Shown: positions 36,753-45,721, counted from the stretch's first letter. The stretch is DNA of 64,000 nucleotides from Allocatelliglobosispora scoriae (GCF_014204945.1 NZ_JACHMN010000002.1:2317001-2381000); one strand, 5' to 3'. Translations and numbers: made by a program. The notes: generated by a model not told the origin, from the letters alone.

Positions 36753-36784
36753 CAGGTAAGTACTCGGTGAAGCCGGGTCGACAT
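36752..36784 (-). CDS. ilvB leader peptide (10 aa)
   Basis: ATG at 36784 to TGA at 36752 encodes MSTRLHRVLT. It has two Leu and one Val codons in its last six positions, so a ribosome would pause there when Leu or Val is scarce. Its stop lies at the base of the first hairpin, so a stalled or released ribosome would change which hairpins form. Too short for ORF finders. AGGA lies four bases upstream, but the promoter spacing suggests the mRNA may start at the ATG itself. Confidence 0.75.
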   Translation of the reverse strand: MSTRLHRVLT

Positions 36785-36788
36785 GTTC

Positions 36789-39092
36789 CTAAGCCTTGCG
36801 CATCTCACGCGCTGAGTCAACTTCTCTCACTGTTTGAGACGGCGGAGTCTTGATCGCAGCTCGGGGCACTGCGTCCAGGCCACGACCGGGCGGGCACGCC
36901 GCGAGCATCGCCTCGAAGTGCTCGGCCGGGACGCCCCAGCCGAAGAGGCTCCCCTGCCCGAGGTGGCACCCGGCCCGCTCCACCGTCGCCCGCTGCGCGG
37001 GGTCGCCGATGCCCTCGGCGATGACCTCCAGGCCGAGCCGCTGACCGAGGCGGACGACGACGTCGACCATCGGGCCGACGTGGCCCTGGGAGTTGACGGC
37101 CGGCTCGGCGACGAGGGCGTGGTCGATCTTGAGGATGTCGACCGGCAGGTGCCGGAGCTGGCCCAGCGAGGAGTAACCGGCGCCGAAGTCGTCGAGCGCG
37201 ATCCGCGTACCCATGGCTCGCAGCGCGACGAGACGGGCCTTCAGCTCGTCGAGGTCTTCCGCCACGGCCTGCTCGGTGACCTCGAGGACCAGCCGCGACG
37301 CCGGTACGCGATGGGCGCGCAGGATCTCCGCGACGCGCGTCACGTACTCCTGGGGGTGCAGCTCCCGTGGCGATACGTTGACGGAGACCCAGACGTCGTG
37401 GCCCTCCTGGAGCCAGGCGCCGAGCTGCCGGCAGGCCTGGTGCAGCACCCAGGTGCCGAGCTGCTCGATGAGGCCGGTCTCCTCGGCGATCGGGATGAAC
37501 TCGTCCGGGTTGATCTTGCCGAGGGTGCGGTTGTGCCAGCGCAGCAGCGCCTCCGCGCCGACCGGGCGCACCAGCGGGAAGGCGACCACCGGCTGGAAGA
37601 CGAGGGTCAGCTCGTCGCGCTCGATGGCACCGCGCAGCTCGTGCTCGACATCGGTCCGCCGCCGCAGCCAGGTGTCGTATGCCTCGTCGTACTCCTCGAC
37701 CCGGCTCTTGCCCCGCTGCTTGGCGAAGCGCAGTGCCAGGTCGGCGTTGCGCATGAGCTGCGGCACGTCGCTCGCGGACGCGCACCCGGCGAGGCCGAGG
37801 CTGGCGGTGAGGAAGACCTCGCCCTGGCGGGCCTGGTAGGGCTTGGAGAGCACGCCGAGCAGCCGGTCCGCGATCGCCTGCGACTCCGGCGGGCGGGCCC
37901 ACATCAGCACCGCGAACTCGTCGCCGCCGAGCCGGGCCGCGAGGTCGCCGGGGCGCACGTTGGCCCGCAGCCGGTGCGCGACCTCCACCAGGACGTCGTC
38001 GCCGACATCGTGGCCGCGCATGTCGTTGATGTTCTTGAACCCGTCGAGGTCGATCGCGAGCAGCGTGCACGGCGGCCCGCCCACAGCGTCCTCGTAGAGG
38101 GTGCGCAGCAGGCCGCGGCGGTTGGCGAGGCCGGTGAGCGGGTCGGTGTGCGCGAGCTCCCGGAAGTGGCGCTCGCTCTCCTCCAGCCGGTCGGCATAGC
38201 GCTTGATGTCGATGAAGCCCAGGTACTGCCGGCTCACCAGCAGCAGACCGGTGATCATGCCCGCGGCGATCGTCGGCAGGTCGAGGCTGCCCTCATTGCC
38301 CGCCTGGTAGGCCACGGCCGCCAGGATCGCGAGCACCGGCGCGAGACCGGTGGCGAGGCCCGAGCCGGGCGTCGGCAGGCTCACCTCGGCCGGGCGCTCC
38401 CGGAACCGCGGCCGGAAGGCGAGCAGCCCGACGCCGAGCGGCAGCCCGATGCCACCCGCGACGACGGCCCACAGCTCGCCGTAGCAGATTCCGGCGGCGA
38501 GCCCGGCGTCGGCGAGCGCGATGACCGCGATCGCGACGGAGGCCCGGCGGATCGGCCCACGCGGCGCCGGAACCCGGAAGAAGAGGACGAGAGTCAGGCC
38601 GACCAGCAGCGGTGTCGCGGCACTCGCGAACGCGACCGGCCAGCATCCCGGCGGCGCGGGCGGGCTCTGGAACATCGGCGCGGGATGGATCAGCAGGACC
38701 CACGAGGCGATGAAGATCGCCATGCCGCCGGTCAGCCCGTCGATGAGGTGGCGGGGCTTGGTGCCGGGAGCGTCGCCGACGCCGGGCAGGTTGAGCAGGC
38801 CGATGGCGAACAGCGGCAGGCTCGCCAGGACGCTCAGCGCGATCGGCCCGGCGACGAACATGCGCAGGTGGGCGTCGTCGTCCCAGCCCGACGGCCGACC
38901 GGCCGCGACGAGGAGTCCGAGGAGCGGTCCGGCCAGGGCCACCACGACTCCGACTGCGAGCAGCCGGGGACCGCGGGAGGACCGGCCACTGGCGCGGACC
39001 GCCCACCAGAGGGACCAGGCGCTGGGTAGCGCGACAACACCACTCACCGTTGCGGCGATAGCGAGTCCCGAGGGGAGGAGCACGTTGAACAC
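36789..39092 (-). CDS. Membrane-bound GGDEF-EAL cyclic-di-GMP enzyme
   Basis: 767 aa. The first 310 residues hold about eight to ten hydrophobic helices. The diguanylate cyclase domain has DPLTGLANRRGLL, the intact active-site motif RLGGDEFAVL and an inhibitory I-site RPGD five residues before it. The phosphodiesterase domain has AEALLRW (EAL), VNVSPRELH, LEVTEQAV, DDFGAGYSSLGQL, ILKIDHALV and AEGIGD, so both activities look possible. The membrane part probably senses an external or membrane signal. GTG at 39092. Its last codons overlap the predicted ilvB promoter, and divergent ilvD lies 171 bases away. Confidence 0.9.
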   Translation of the reverse strand: MFNVLLPSGLAIAATVSGVVALPSAWSLWWAVRASGRSSRGPRLLAVGVVVALAGPLLGLLVAAGRPSGWDDDAHLRMFVAGPIALSVLASLPLFAIGLLNLPGVGDAPGTKPRHLIDGLTGGMAIFIASWVLLIHPAPMFQSPPAPPGCWPVAFASAATPLLVGLTLVLFFRVPAPRGPIRRASVAIAVIALADAGLAAGICYGELWAVVAGGIGLPLGVGLLAFRPRFRERPAEVSLPTPGSGLATGLAPVLAILAAVAYQAGNEGSLDLPTIAAGMITGLLLVSRQYLGFIDIKRYADRLEESERHFRELAHTDPLTGLANRRGLLRTLYEDAVGGPPCTLLAIDLDGFKNINDMRGHDVGDDVLVEVAHRLRANVRPGDLAARLGGDEFAVLMWARPPESQAIADRLLGVLSKPYQARQGEVFLTASLGLAGCASASDVPQLMRNADLALRFAKQRGKSRVEEYDEAYDTWLRRRTDVEHELRGAIERDELTLVFQPVVAFPLVRPVGAEALLRWHNRTLGKINPDEFIPIAEETGLIEQLGTWVLHQACRQLGAWLQEGHDVWVSVNVSPRELHPQEYVTRVAEILRAHRVPASRLVLEVTEQAVAEDLDELKARLVALRAMGTRIALDDFGAGYSSLGQLRHLPVDILKIDHALVAEPAVNSQGHVGPMVDVVVRLGQRLGLEVIAEGIGDPAQRATVERAGCHLGQGSLFGWGVPAEHFEAMLAACPPGRGLDAVPRAAIKTPPSQTVREVDSAREMRKA
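36792..36820 (-). promoter_or_regulatory. Predicted ilvB promoter, inside the GGDEF-EAL 3' end
   Basis: TTGACT (36815-36820), 17-base spacer, AAGGCT (36792-36797); transcription seven bases further on would start at or next to the A of the leader ATG (36784), giving a leaderless leader-peptide mRNA. The -10 is a weak match. The promoter lies in the last codons of the GGDEF-EAL gene, which ends at 36789. Confidence 0.5.
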
Positions 39093-39263
39093 TTTGCCCT
39101 ACCAGGGAGATCGTTTGCGGACACGAAGTGCGATCTCGGACAACAAGTCAGAGACAGTTAGCTGACAGTTCAATCACACGAGGTCCGATCACCTTAGTCC
39201 CGAGCAGTGGACGTGGCGCCTGTCTGATGCAGGGTTTTCACCGGGCGGTGGCAGACTTGGCAC

Positions 39264-41111
39264 ATGCCTGAGCTGCGATCGAGGACCTCCACTCACGGTC
39301 GGACGATGGCCGGGGCCCGCGCGCTGTGGCGCGCGACCGGCATGACCGACAACGACTTCGGTAAGCCGATCATCGCGATCGCCAACAGCTTCACCCAGTT
39401 CGTGCCTGGTCACGTGCACCTCAAAGACCTGGGCGGGCTCGTGGCGGAGTCGATTTTCGAGGCGGGCGGGATCGGCCGCGAGTTCAACACGATCGCCGTC
39501 GACGACGGCATCGCGATGGGCCACGGCGGCATGCTCTACTCCCTGCCGAGCCGCGAGCTCATCGCCGACGCCGTCGAGTACATGGTCAACGCGCACTGCG
39601 CCGACGCGCTCGTCTGCATCTCCAACTGCGACAAGATCACGCCGGGCATGCTGCTCGCCGCGCTGCGCCTCAACATCCCCACGGTCTTCGTCTCCGGCGG
39701 CCCGATGGAGGCCGGCAAGACCATCGCGGTCGACGGCGTCGTGCACGCGAAGCTCGACCTGATCGACGCGATGATCGCCGCCTCCGACGAGAGCGTCTCC
39801 GACGCCAAGCTCGGCGAGATCGAGCGGTCGGCCTGCCCGACCTGCGGCTCGTGTTCGGGCATGTTCACCGCCAACTCGATGAACTGCCTCACCGAGGCGA
39901 TCGGCCTGGCCCTGCCCGGCAACGGCTCCACGCTCGCGACGCACGCCGCCCGCAAGCAGCTCTTCGAGCGCGCGGGCACGATCATCGTGGACCTGTGCAA
40001 GCGCTACTACGAGGGCGATGACGCATCCGTGCTGCCCCGGGCGATCGCCTCCCGCGAGGCCTTCGCCAACGCGGTCGCGCTCGATGTCGCGATGGGCGGC
40101 TCCACCAACACCGTGCTGCACCTGCTCGCCGCCGCCCGCGAGGCGGAGCTCGACTTCACCGTCTCCGACATCGACGCGATCTCGCGCAAGGTGCCGTGCC
40201 TGGCGAAGGTCGCGCCCAACTCGCCGAAATACCACATGGAGGACGTGCACCGGGCCGGCGGCATCCCCGCCCTGCTCGGCGAGCTCGACCGCGGCGGCCT
40301 GCTGCACCGCGACGTGCACTCCATCCACTCCCCCGACCTCACGTCGTGGCTCGCGGACTGGGACGTGCGCAGCGGCCGGTCCCTGCCGGAGGCGGCCGAG
40401 CTCTTCCACGCCGCGCCCGGCGGTGTCCGCACGACGCAGCCCTTCTCCACCGAGAACCGCTGGTCCACACTGGACCTCGACGGTGCCGAGGGCTGCATCC
40501 GCGACGTCGCCCACGCCTACTCCGCCGACGGCGGGCTCGCCGTGCTGCACGGCAACCTCGCCGAGGACGGCTGCGTGGTCAAGACCGCCGGCGTCAGCGA
40601 CGACAACCTCGTCTTCACCGGCCCCGCGAAGGTCTTCGAGTCGCAGGACACCGCGGTCGAGGGCATCCTCGCCGGCAAGATCGTCGCCGGTGACGTGGTG
40701 GTCATCCGCTACGAGGGCCCCAAGGGCGGGCCGGGCATGCAGGAGATGCTCTACCCCACGTCGTTCCTCAAGGGACGCGGCCTCGGCAAGCTCTGCGCGC
40801 TCATCACCGACGGCCGCTTCTCCGGCGGCACCTCGGGCCTCTCCATCGGGCACGTCTCCCCCGAGGCGGCCGGTGGCGGGCTCATCGCGCTCGTCGAGGA
40901 GGGCGACCTGATCGCCATCGACATCCCGAAGCGCTCCATCGTGCTGCAGGTCTCCCCCGAGGAGCTGGAGGCCCGGCGGATCGCGCAGGAGAAGCGCGAC
41001 AAGCCCTACACCCCGGTGGATCGCGAGCGGGTCGTCAGCGCAGCGCTGCGCGCTTACGCCTCCATGACCACCTCGGCCAGCGACGGCGCCTACCGCCGCG
41101 TCCCCGAATAA
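39264..41111 (+). CDS. ilvD: Dihydroxy-acid dehydratase
   Basis: 615 aa; Fe-S enzyme dehydrating 2,3-dihydroxy-isovalerate or -methylvalerate to the 2-oxo acid. Cluster and metal motifs: [12 protein letters not shown] (about residue 122) and [22 protein letters not shown] (about 195); then [32 protein letters not shown], and the C-terminal [20 protein letters not shown] with the catalytic Ser. The length and motifs fit the long E. coli-like form. Single gene on the plus strand, opposite the rest of the ilv genes; no attenuator is visible before it. Confidence 0.96.
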   Translation: MPELRSRTSTHGRTMAGARALWRATGMTDNDFGKPIIAIANSFTQFVPGHVHLKDLGGLVAESIFEAGGIGREFNTIAVDDGIAMGHGGMLYSLPSRELIADAVEYMVNAHCADALVCISNCDKITPGMLLAALRLNIPTVFVSGGPMEAGKTIAVDGVVHAKLDLIDAMIAASDESVSDAKLGEIERSACPTCGSCSGMFTANSMNCLTEAIGLALPGNGSTLATHAARKQLFERAGTIIVDLCKRYYEGDDASVLPRAIASREAFANAVALDVAMGGSTNTVLHLLAAAREAELDFTVSDIDAISRKVPCLAKVAPNSPKYHMEDVHRAGGIPALLGELDRGGLLHRDVHSIHSPDLTSWLADWDVRSGRSLPEAAELFHAAPGGVRTTQPFSTENRWSTLDLDGAEGCIRDVAHAYSADGGLAVLHGNLAEDGCVVKTAGVSDDNLVFTGPAKVFESQDTAVEGILAGKIVAGDVVVIRYEGPKGGPGMQEMLYPTSFLKGRGLGKLCALITDGRFSGGTSGLSIGHVSPEAAGGGLIALVEEGDLIAIDIPKRSIVLQVSPEELEARRIAQEKRDKPYTPVDRERVVSAALRAYASMTTSASDGAYRRVPE

Positions 41112-41135
41112 CCCCTCAGCGGGTACGCCGAAGCA

Positions 41136-41210
41136 TGATCGCGCTGTTTCCCGCAAACCTGGCGTTCCCGTCGGTGGGGAGGCCGTTGTTCCCCGGAAAC
41201 AGCGCGATCA
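41136..41210. repeat. Inverted repeat, family 4
   Basis: 16-base perfect arms tgatcgcgctgtttcc (41136-41151) and its reverse complement (41195-41210). The 43-base interior contains gcaaac and gttccccg stretches giving imperfect inner pairing. It fills most of the gap between convergent ilvD and the GH5 gene. A related nested repeat is at 43914-43992. Confidence 0.75.
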
Positions 41211-41219
41211 CGATCTCGG

Positions 41220-43172
41220 CTACTCGGCGCGGATGTAATCCACGTCGAAGTCGCCGGGGCTGATGTAGATGAGCAGCCCGTGCACCTCGGCCAGGTCCGC
41301 CTGGGTGCACGACACGTCGTTGAAGAGATCGATCTGCAGCGTCGCGGCGGTGCCCTGGTTGACCCAGGTCCAGCTGCCCTGGCACCAGGCCCAGCCGGGT
41401 CCGACCTGCAGGGCCACCGTCGACGACGTTCCCGCCGCCGGTCCGGCGCTCACGTCGTACTTCAGATAGGTCTTGCCCGAGAGATTGAGCGGCTCGGTGA
41501 AGGTCGTGCCGAACCAGCCGCCGTCCGCCGCCGCGACATGCAGTCCGGCCGTGCCGTGGGTGTGGAAGCCGGTGGTCGGGGTGAGGGTGCCCGCGTTCTG
41601 CTGCCAGTTGCCGGGCGCCCAGGAACCGATGCCCGCCTCGAAGGAGTCGACGACGATCGCGGCGGTCGGATCGGGCTTGACCGTGACGACGAGGTCGGCG
41701 ACGTTGGAGGTGCGTCCCGCGGCATCCCGGACCGTGTAGTGCGCGACAGCCTTGCCAACGAAACCGCTGGTCGGGGTGAAGGCGACGGAGCCGTTCGCCG
41801 CGACGGCGAAGGTGCCGCCGGTCGCCCCGGTGACCGCGAGCGTGGCGGGTTGGAGATGGGTGCGGTAGGCGATGTCGTTGGCGAGCGGCGTCAACGTCAC
41901 CGCGGTGTCGAACTTGGTGACCGCCGTGTCGTGGTCGGCGACGGGCGGGCGGCTGGACTGGCCGTGCCGCAATTCGTCACCGGCGTTGCCGATGGTGAGG
42001 CAGACGGGGCTCGGGCAGTAGACGGTGAATCCGTCGTAGTCCGGGTAGAGGGCGCCGTCGTCCTGCACCCCGGAGAGGATCCAGTAGAGGAACCCGTTGC
42101 CGCCGGCCTTGCGGACCGCCTCGGTCCAGTCGCGGTAGATGACGTTGCGCTGCGCCTTGTCCTTGATGCCGAACTCGCCGACGACGACCGCCTTGCCGAG
42201 CCGGCGGGCCTTCTGGATGTGCGAGGTGATCCACTCGGTGCCCCAGGCCGGGGTCTTGCCCCAGCCGTCGGGGTAGAGGTGCAGCGAGGCGATGTCGACC
42301 GCCGGGAGCCGGGTGAGCGCCTCGTAGTCCATGCCCGGGCCGCAGTTGGTGGTCCAGTCGTCGGTGCCGGGGTTGTCGCAGGTGAAGCCCTCGTCGCCGA
42401 CGCCGACCAGGTGCTTGGAGTCGATCGACTTGACGTGGCGGGTCAGCTGGTCGGCCCAGGCGGTGGTGACGGCGGGCGTGCACGACGCCGAGGTCGGGTA
42501 GACGCCGGAGCCCTGGCAGCGCGGCTCGTTGGCGAGTTCCCAGGCCATGATGGTCGGGTCGTCCTTGTACTTCACGCCGGTCAGGGTGTTGACGCGGTTG
42601 AGCAGGTGGGTGATCCAGTCGGCGTACCAGCCCTTGATCACGGGGTCGGCGTAGAAGTCGTCGTGGTGGGAGCCGCCGCGCCAGCGTACGTACTGGTCCA
42701 TGCCGCCGAAGTCGCTCCAGTTGTTGGTGAAGGGGATGACGAGCTTCACCCCCGCCCGGCGCGCGGCGTAGAGGACGTAGTCGAGGCGCTCCAGGCCGTC
42801 CGCTCCATCGTTGTACGCCGGCGAGCTGCCGTTCCAGTACTGGAAGTAGACGCCCTCCTGCTTGCCCGCGATCGAGTTGCTGCCGTCGGCGTTGCCGATG
42901 TCGAGCCAGCCCCAGGTGCGGATGACGTTGAAGTCAGCCGCCGCGGCGTCGGCGAAGACGTCGTCGACCATCGCGCGCGACTTGTACATCAGGTAGTAGT
43001 TGTTGCTCCCGGCGACGCGGAACTCCTCGCTGCCGAGCTTGAGGTGGGTGCCGGTGCGGGTGACGAAGCCGTGCGCCCCGCCAGCCTGAGCCGGTGCCGC
43101 CGGGACCGCGAGGATGCCGAGCATCGCTGCCACGATCGCTGCGATCGTGGAGGGGCGTCGATGACGGTTCAT
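41220..43172 (-). CDS. Secreted GH5 beta-mannanase-like glycoside hydrolase with Ig-like and carbohydrate-binding domains
   Basis: 650 aa. Signal peptide of 30 residues ending AAPAQA. The catalytic domain (about 35-400) has NNYYLMYKSRAMVDDVF, FNVIRTWGW, acid/base Glu in WELANEPRCQ (E216) and nucleophile Glu in VVVGEFGIKD (E333), with LHLYPDGWG between them, as in GH5 subfamily 7 beta-mannanases. Residues about 410-505 are an Ig/cadherin-like fold; the last 140 (FEAGIGSWAPGNWQQNAGTL...) resemble a mannan-binding CBM. Probably degrades plant mannans outside the cell. The LacI-type operator at 43187 lies 15 bases before its start. Confidence 0.9.
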   Translation of the reverse strand: MNRHRRPSTIAAIVAAMLGILAVPAAPAQAGGAHGFVTRTGTHLKLGSEEFRVAGSNNYYLMYKSRAMVDDVFADAAAADFNVIRTWGWLDIGNADGSNSIAGKQEGVYFQYWNGSSPAYNDGADGLERLDYVLYAARRAGVKLVIPFTNNWSDFGGMDQYVRWRGGSHHDDFYADPVIKGWYADWITHLLNRVNTLTGVKYKDDPTIMAWELANEPRCQGSGVYPTSASCTPAVTTAWADQLTRHVKSIDSKHLVGVGDEGFTCDNPGTDDWTTNCGPGMDYEALTRLPAVDIASLHLYPDGWGKTPAWGTEWITSHIQKARRLGKAVVVGEFGIKDKAQRNVIYRDWTEAVRKAGGNGFLYWILSGVQDDGALYPDYDGFTVYCPSPVCLTIGNAGDELRHGQSSRPPVADHDTAVTKFDTAVTLTPLANDIAYRTHLQPATLAVTGATGGTFAVAANGSVAFTPTSGFVGKAVAHYTVRDAAGRTSNVADLVVTVKPDPTAAIVVDSFEAGIGSWAPGNWQQNAGTLTPTTGFHTHGTAGLHVAAADGGWFGTTFTEPLNLSGKTYLKYDVSAGPAAGTSSTVALQVGPGWAWCQGSWTWVNQGTAATLQIDLFNDVSCTQADLAEVHGLLIYISPGDFDVDYIRAE

Positions 43173-43186
43173 GACTGCCTTTCGTA

Positions 43187-43210
43187 AGGGGCTTAACCGA
43201 TTAAGCCCCT
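43187..43210. promoter_or_regulatory. LacI-family-type operator before the mannanase gene
   Basis: Perfect palindrome aggggcttaa-ccga-ttaagcccct. The core TTAAcCGaTTAA has the central CG typical of LacI/GalR-family sites. It lies 15-38 bases upstream of the ATG, positioned to repress; a mannan oligosaccharide inducer would be expected. No LacI-type gene is in the window. Confidence 0.65.
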
Positions 43211-43255
43211 CACGCTATGAAGCAGTTTCAAATCTGTCAATGGGCGTCCCGTGAG

Positions 43256-43287
43256 CACCAACTGTTGAAGAGTTGCGGCGATCTCGG
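43256..43287. repeat. Half copy of repeat family 1
   Basis: caccaactgttgaagagttg and what follows match one arm of the 8004 copy with two substitutions. The second arm is absent. It still folds as a short caact/agttg hairpin. Probably a remnant. Confidence 0.7.
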
Positions 43288-43306
43288 TCTCACGGCCCAG
43301 CCACCT

Positions 43307-43372
43307 GTCACGTTTTGCAGCAAAGCGTGGCCTCCGACGCGAGGATGGCCACGCTTTGCTGCAAAACGTGAC
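43307..43372. repeat. Inverted repeat, family 2 (best copy)
   Basis: Perfect 26-base arms at 43307-43332 and 43347-43372 around a 14-base loop, tccgacgcgaggat. Relative to the 12498 copy it is inverted and differs by one base in the loop. Located in the gap between the mannanase promoter and the thioesterase stop. Confidence 0.92.
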
Positions 43373-43427
43373 CGGGCCGGAAGCACGGCGCGGCGGGGCG
43401 GATGGGGCCGGCGCGAGCAGGCCGGGG

Positions 43428-43835
43428 CTAGCCGAGCAGGGCGTAGACGGTGGTGGCATGGGCGGCGAGGCGGCCGTCGGCATGCATCGTGATGTCGGCG
43501 AAGGCGAGCGTGCGGCCGACCTTGCTGACCGTGGCGGTGATCAGCACGTCGGACTCCATCACCGGACGCTGGAAGGTCGTCGCGAGCTGGACCGTGGTCA
43601 TGTCCACATAGGAACCACGGACGGCGCAGATCGCGAGCACCGTCGCGGTGTCGGCGGCGGCCATCAGGGCCTGGCCGCTGATCGCGCCGCCGTGCCGGGT
43701 CAGCCGGTCCGACCAGGGCAACCGCAGCACCGCCGAGGGCGCCTCGATCTCCTCGACGACCAGGCCCAGCTCCTGCACCCACGGCGCGAAGTTGGTGGTC
43801 AGCAGCTTCTTACCGTCAGCGGCAGAGAACGTCAC
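43428..43835 (-). CDS. PaaI-type hotdog thioesterase
   Basis: 135 aa. HGGAISGQALMAAADTATVLA carries the hotdog-helix motif with an adjacent Asp/Ala typical of PaaI/YbgC thioesterases; VDMTTVQLATTFQRPVMESDVLITATVSKVGRTLAFADI is the central beta sheet. Probably hydrolyses acyl-CoA esters. GTG at 43835 with GGGG upstream gives the normal family length; longer in-frame sequence upstream is not family-like. Standalone between repeats. Confidence 0.85.
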   Translation of the reverse strand: MTFSAADGKKLLTTNFAPWVQELGLVVEEIEAPSAVLRLPWSDRLTRHGGAISGQALMAAADTATVLAICAVRGSYVDMTTVQLATTFQRPVMESDVLITATVSKVGRTLAFADITMHADGRLAAHATTVYALLG

Positions 43836-43913
43836 GCCCCGTAGCGTAACGCCCGCCCCCGCTATTGGCTGGAAGTTGGACCTCCATAGGGGACTCCCCT
43901 CCCCGATATCGCG

Positions 43914-43992
43914 CAAGATCGTGTTGTTTCACGGAAACAGGCCCCTCGGAGTGCGCCGGTAGGGCTTGTTTCCGGGAAACAGCTCGATCTTG
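43914..43992. repeat. Nested inverted repeat, family 4
   Basis: Outer arms caagatcgtgttgtttc / gaaacagctcgatcttg pair with three mismatches. An inner pair ggaaacaggccct / agggcttgtttcc (one mismatch) lies inside. Shares the GATCG...GTTTC...GGAAAC pattern with 41136-41210. It follows the pstB stop codon (44027) by about 35 bases and may end that operon. Confidence 0.65.
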
Positions 43993-44026
43993 AGCGATTA
44001 CCACCGAGCCCGCGACCCGCAGCAGC

Positions 44027-44848
44027 TCAGCCGAAGCGGCCGTTGACGTAGTCGGCGGTGCGGGAGTCGCGGGGGGCGTCGAAGATCTCCGTCGTCGGGC
44101 CGTGCTCGACGATGAAGCCGGGCGTACCCTGCTCGGCCAGGAAGAACGCGCAGCGGTCCGAGACGCGGGCGGCCTGCTGCATGTTGTGGGTCACGATCAC
44201 GATGGTGACCTCGGCCTTCAGCTCCGCCATCGTCTCCTCGATGCGCCGGGTGGAGGTCGGGTCGAGCGCCGAGCAGGGCTCGTCCATCAGCAGCACCCGG
44301 GGCCGGACCGCCAGCGACCTGGCGATGCAGAGCCGCTGCTGCTGGCCGCCGGAGAGCGCGCCACCGGGCTTGCGCAGCCGGTCCTTGACCTCCTTCCAGA
44401 GGCCCGCCTTGGTGAGGCACTCCTCCACGAGGCCGTCCTTCTGGTCGCGGCCCGCGCGCAGGCCGGTGAGCTTGAGACCGGCCACGACGTTGTCGTAGAT
44501 CGACATCGCCGGGAACGGGTTGGGCTTCTGGAAGACCATCCCGATCTGCCGCCGCGCGTCGGTGAGGCGGCGGCGGGCGGCGTAGATGTCCTCGCCGTCG
44601 AGGAGCACCTCGCCCGCGAGGCTCGCCGATCCGACCAGCTCGTGCATCCGGTTGAGGATGCGCAGGAAGGTCGACTTGCCGCAGCCCGACGGTCCGATCA
44701 GGGCGGTGACCCGCCCGGCCGGCATCTGCAGCCAGACCCGGTCGAGCACCTTGTGCTCGCCGAACCACGCGGAGACGGCTCGGGCTTCGAGCCCGCCGGG
44801 CAGGGTCGATCCCTCGGTGAACGCCACCGGCAGCGCGTCGATCGTCAC
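44027..44848 (-). CDS. pstB: Phosphate ABC transporter ATP-binding protein PstB
   Basis: 273 aa cytoplasmic ATPase. Walker [14 protein letters not shown] (about residue 51), Q-loop FQKPNPFP, signature [19 protein letters not shown], Walker [14 protein letters not shown], and the H-loop [25 protein letters not shown] after Walker A is the PstB type. It is the last gene of a long minus-strand operon and is separated from pstC/pstA by about 9.5 kb of surface-protein genes, which is unusual. It starts 18 bases after the sortase-like gene. Confidence 0.95.
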   Translation of the reverse strand: MTIDALPVAFTEGSTLPGGLEARAVSAWFGEHKVLDRVWLQMPAGRVTALIGPSGCGKSTFLRILNRMHELVGSASLAGEVLLDGEDIYAARRRLTDARRQIGMVFQKPNPFPAMSIYDNVVAGLKLTGLRAGRDQKDGLVEECLTKAGLWKEVKDRLRKPGGALSGGQQQRLCIARSLAVRPRVLLMDEPCSALDPTSTRRIEETMAELKAEVTIVIVTHNMQQAARVSDRCAFFLAEQGTPGFIVEHGPTTEIFDAPRDSRTADYVNGRFG

Positions 44849-44866
44849 GGTCTCATCCCTTCGACA

Positions 44867-45721
44867 TCACATCAGGTTGGGGAGCAGGTAGGCGGCCCGG
44901 TCGGCGACGGCGATGCCCAGGCCGATCAGGATCGGCGCGCCCGCCAGCCAGGCCTGCCGGCGGCCCCAGCGCATCCGGGCCCACATCATCGCCCCGGCGA
45001 TGAGCAGCAGCGCCTGTCCGAAAAGGACGATGCCGATCCACTCGTCGGGGTCGCCCGCGAGCGCCTTCTCCGAGCCGGCCAGCATCGCCGGGGTGACCGC
45101 GCGGCGCGGCGTCGGCTGGACCCTGCTGATCAGCTCGGCGTCGACCCGGACCAAGCCGGACGGGAAGAAGGCGGGTCCGTCGGCGGTGAGCAGGGTCAGC
45201 CGCCCCTGACCGGCGGTGAGTGCCGGTGGCGCCGGATCACCGGCGAAGCGGACGCCGAGGACCCGGTAGTCGTGCGCCGTCGGCCCCTGCCCCGTGTAGA
45301 CCTGGAAGACATCGCCCCGGATCAGTCCGGTGAGGTCCGCGAAGGGACCGCCGAAGGCGGCGCGGCGGCCCATGATGACGCTCGTACCCGACTGGCCGGG
45401 CAGGACCGTGTCACGCCGGTGGCCGGGGCCGGAGGCGAGCACCCCGGCCGTCGTGCCCTCGAAGACCACCTCGCGCAGGCCGAGCTGCGGAATCTGCAGC
45501 ACCGCGACCGGGCGGCCGAGCGCGAGCAGCCGGCCGCCCTCGTCGACCGGGCCAACGGGGGCGGTGGCGTTGGCGAACTCCTTGCGCACGTCGGCGTAGG
45601 CGACCTTCTGATCGCGGGCGTGCTGCAACCGGCCCATCAGGACGAGGTTGGCGAGAAAGCCCAGCAGCAGCGCGGCGACGATCGTCAGCGCGAGCCCGGG
45701 CAGGTAGCTCCACCTAGTCAA
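44867..45721 (-). CDS. Sortase-fold membrane protein lacking catalytic His and Cys
   Basis: 284 aa. One N-terminal helix (LPGLALTIVAALLLGFLANLVLM), a sortase-like domain, and two C-terminal helices (WIGIVLFGQALLLIAGAMMW, LAGAPILIGLGIAVADRAAYLL). The domain follows actinobacterial sortases: GPGHRRDTVLPGQSGTSVIMGRRAAFGGPFADL and later LTLLTADGPAFF. Active enzymes have GHR where this has GRR, and LTxTC where this has LLTAD, so the catalytic His and Cys are both replaced; the Arg (GLVRVDAEL) remains. TTG start at 45721, overlapping the upstream gene by eight bases. A non-catalytic binding or scaffold role is inferred. Confidence 0.75.
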   Translation of the reverse strand: MTRWSYLPGLALTIVAALLLGFLANLVLMGRLQHARDQKVAYADVRKEFANATAPVGPVDEGGRLLALGRPVAVLQIPQLGLREVVFEGTTAGVLASGPGHRRDTVLPGQSGTSVIMGRRAAFGGPFADLTGLIRGDVFQVYTGQGPTAHDYRVLGVRFAGDPAPPALTAGQGRLTLLTADGPAFFPSGLVRVDAELISRVQPTPRRAVTPAMLAGSEKALAGDPDEWIGIVLFGQALLLIAGAMMWARMRWGRRQAWLAGAPILIGLGIAVADRAAYLLPNLM

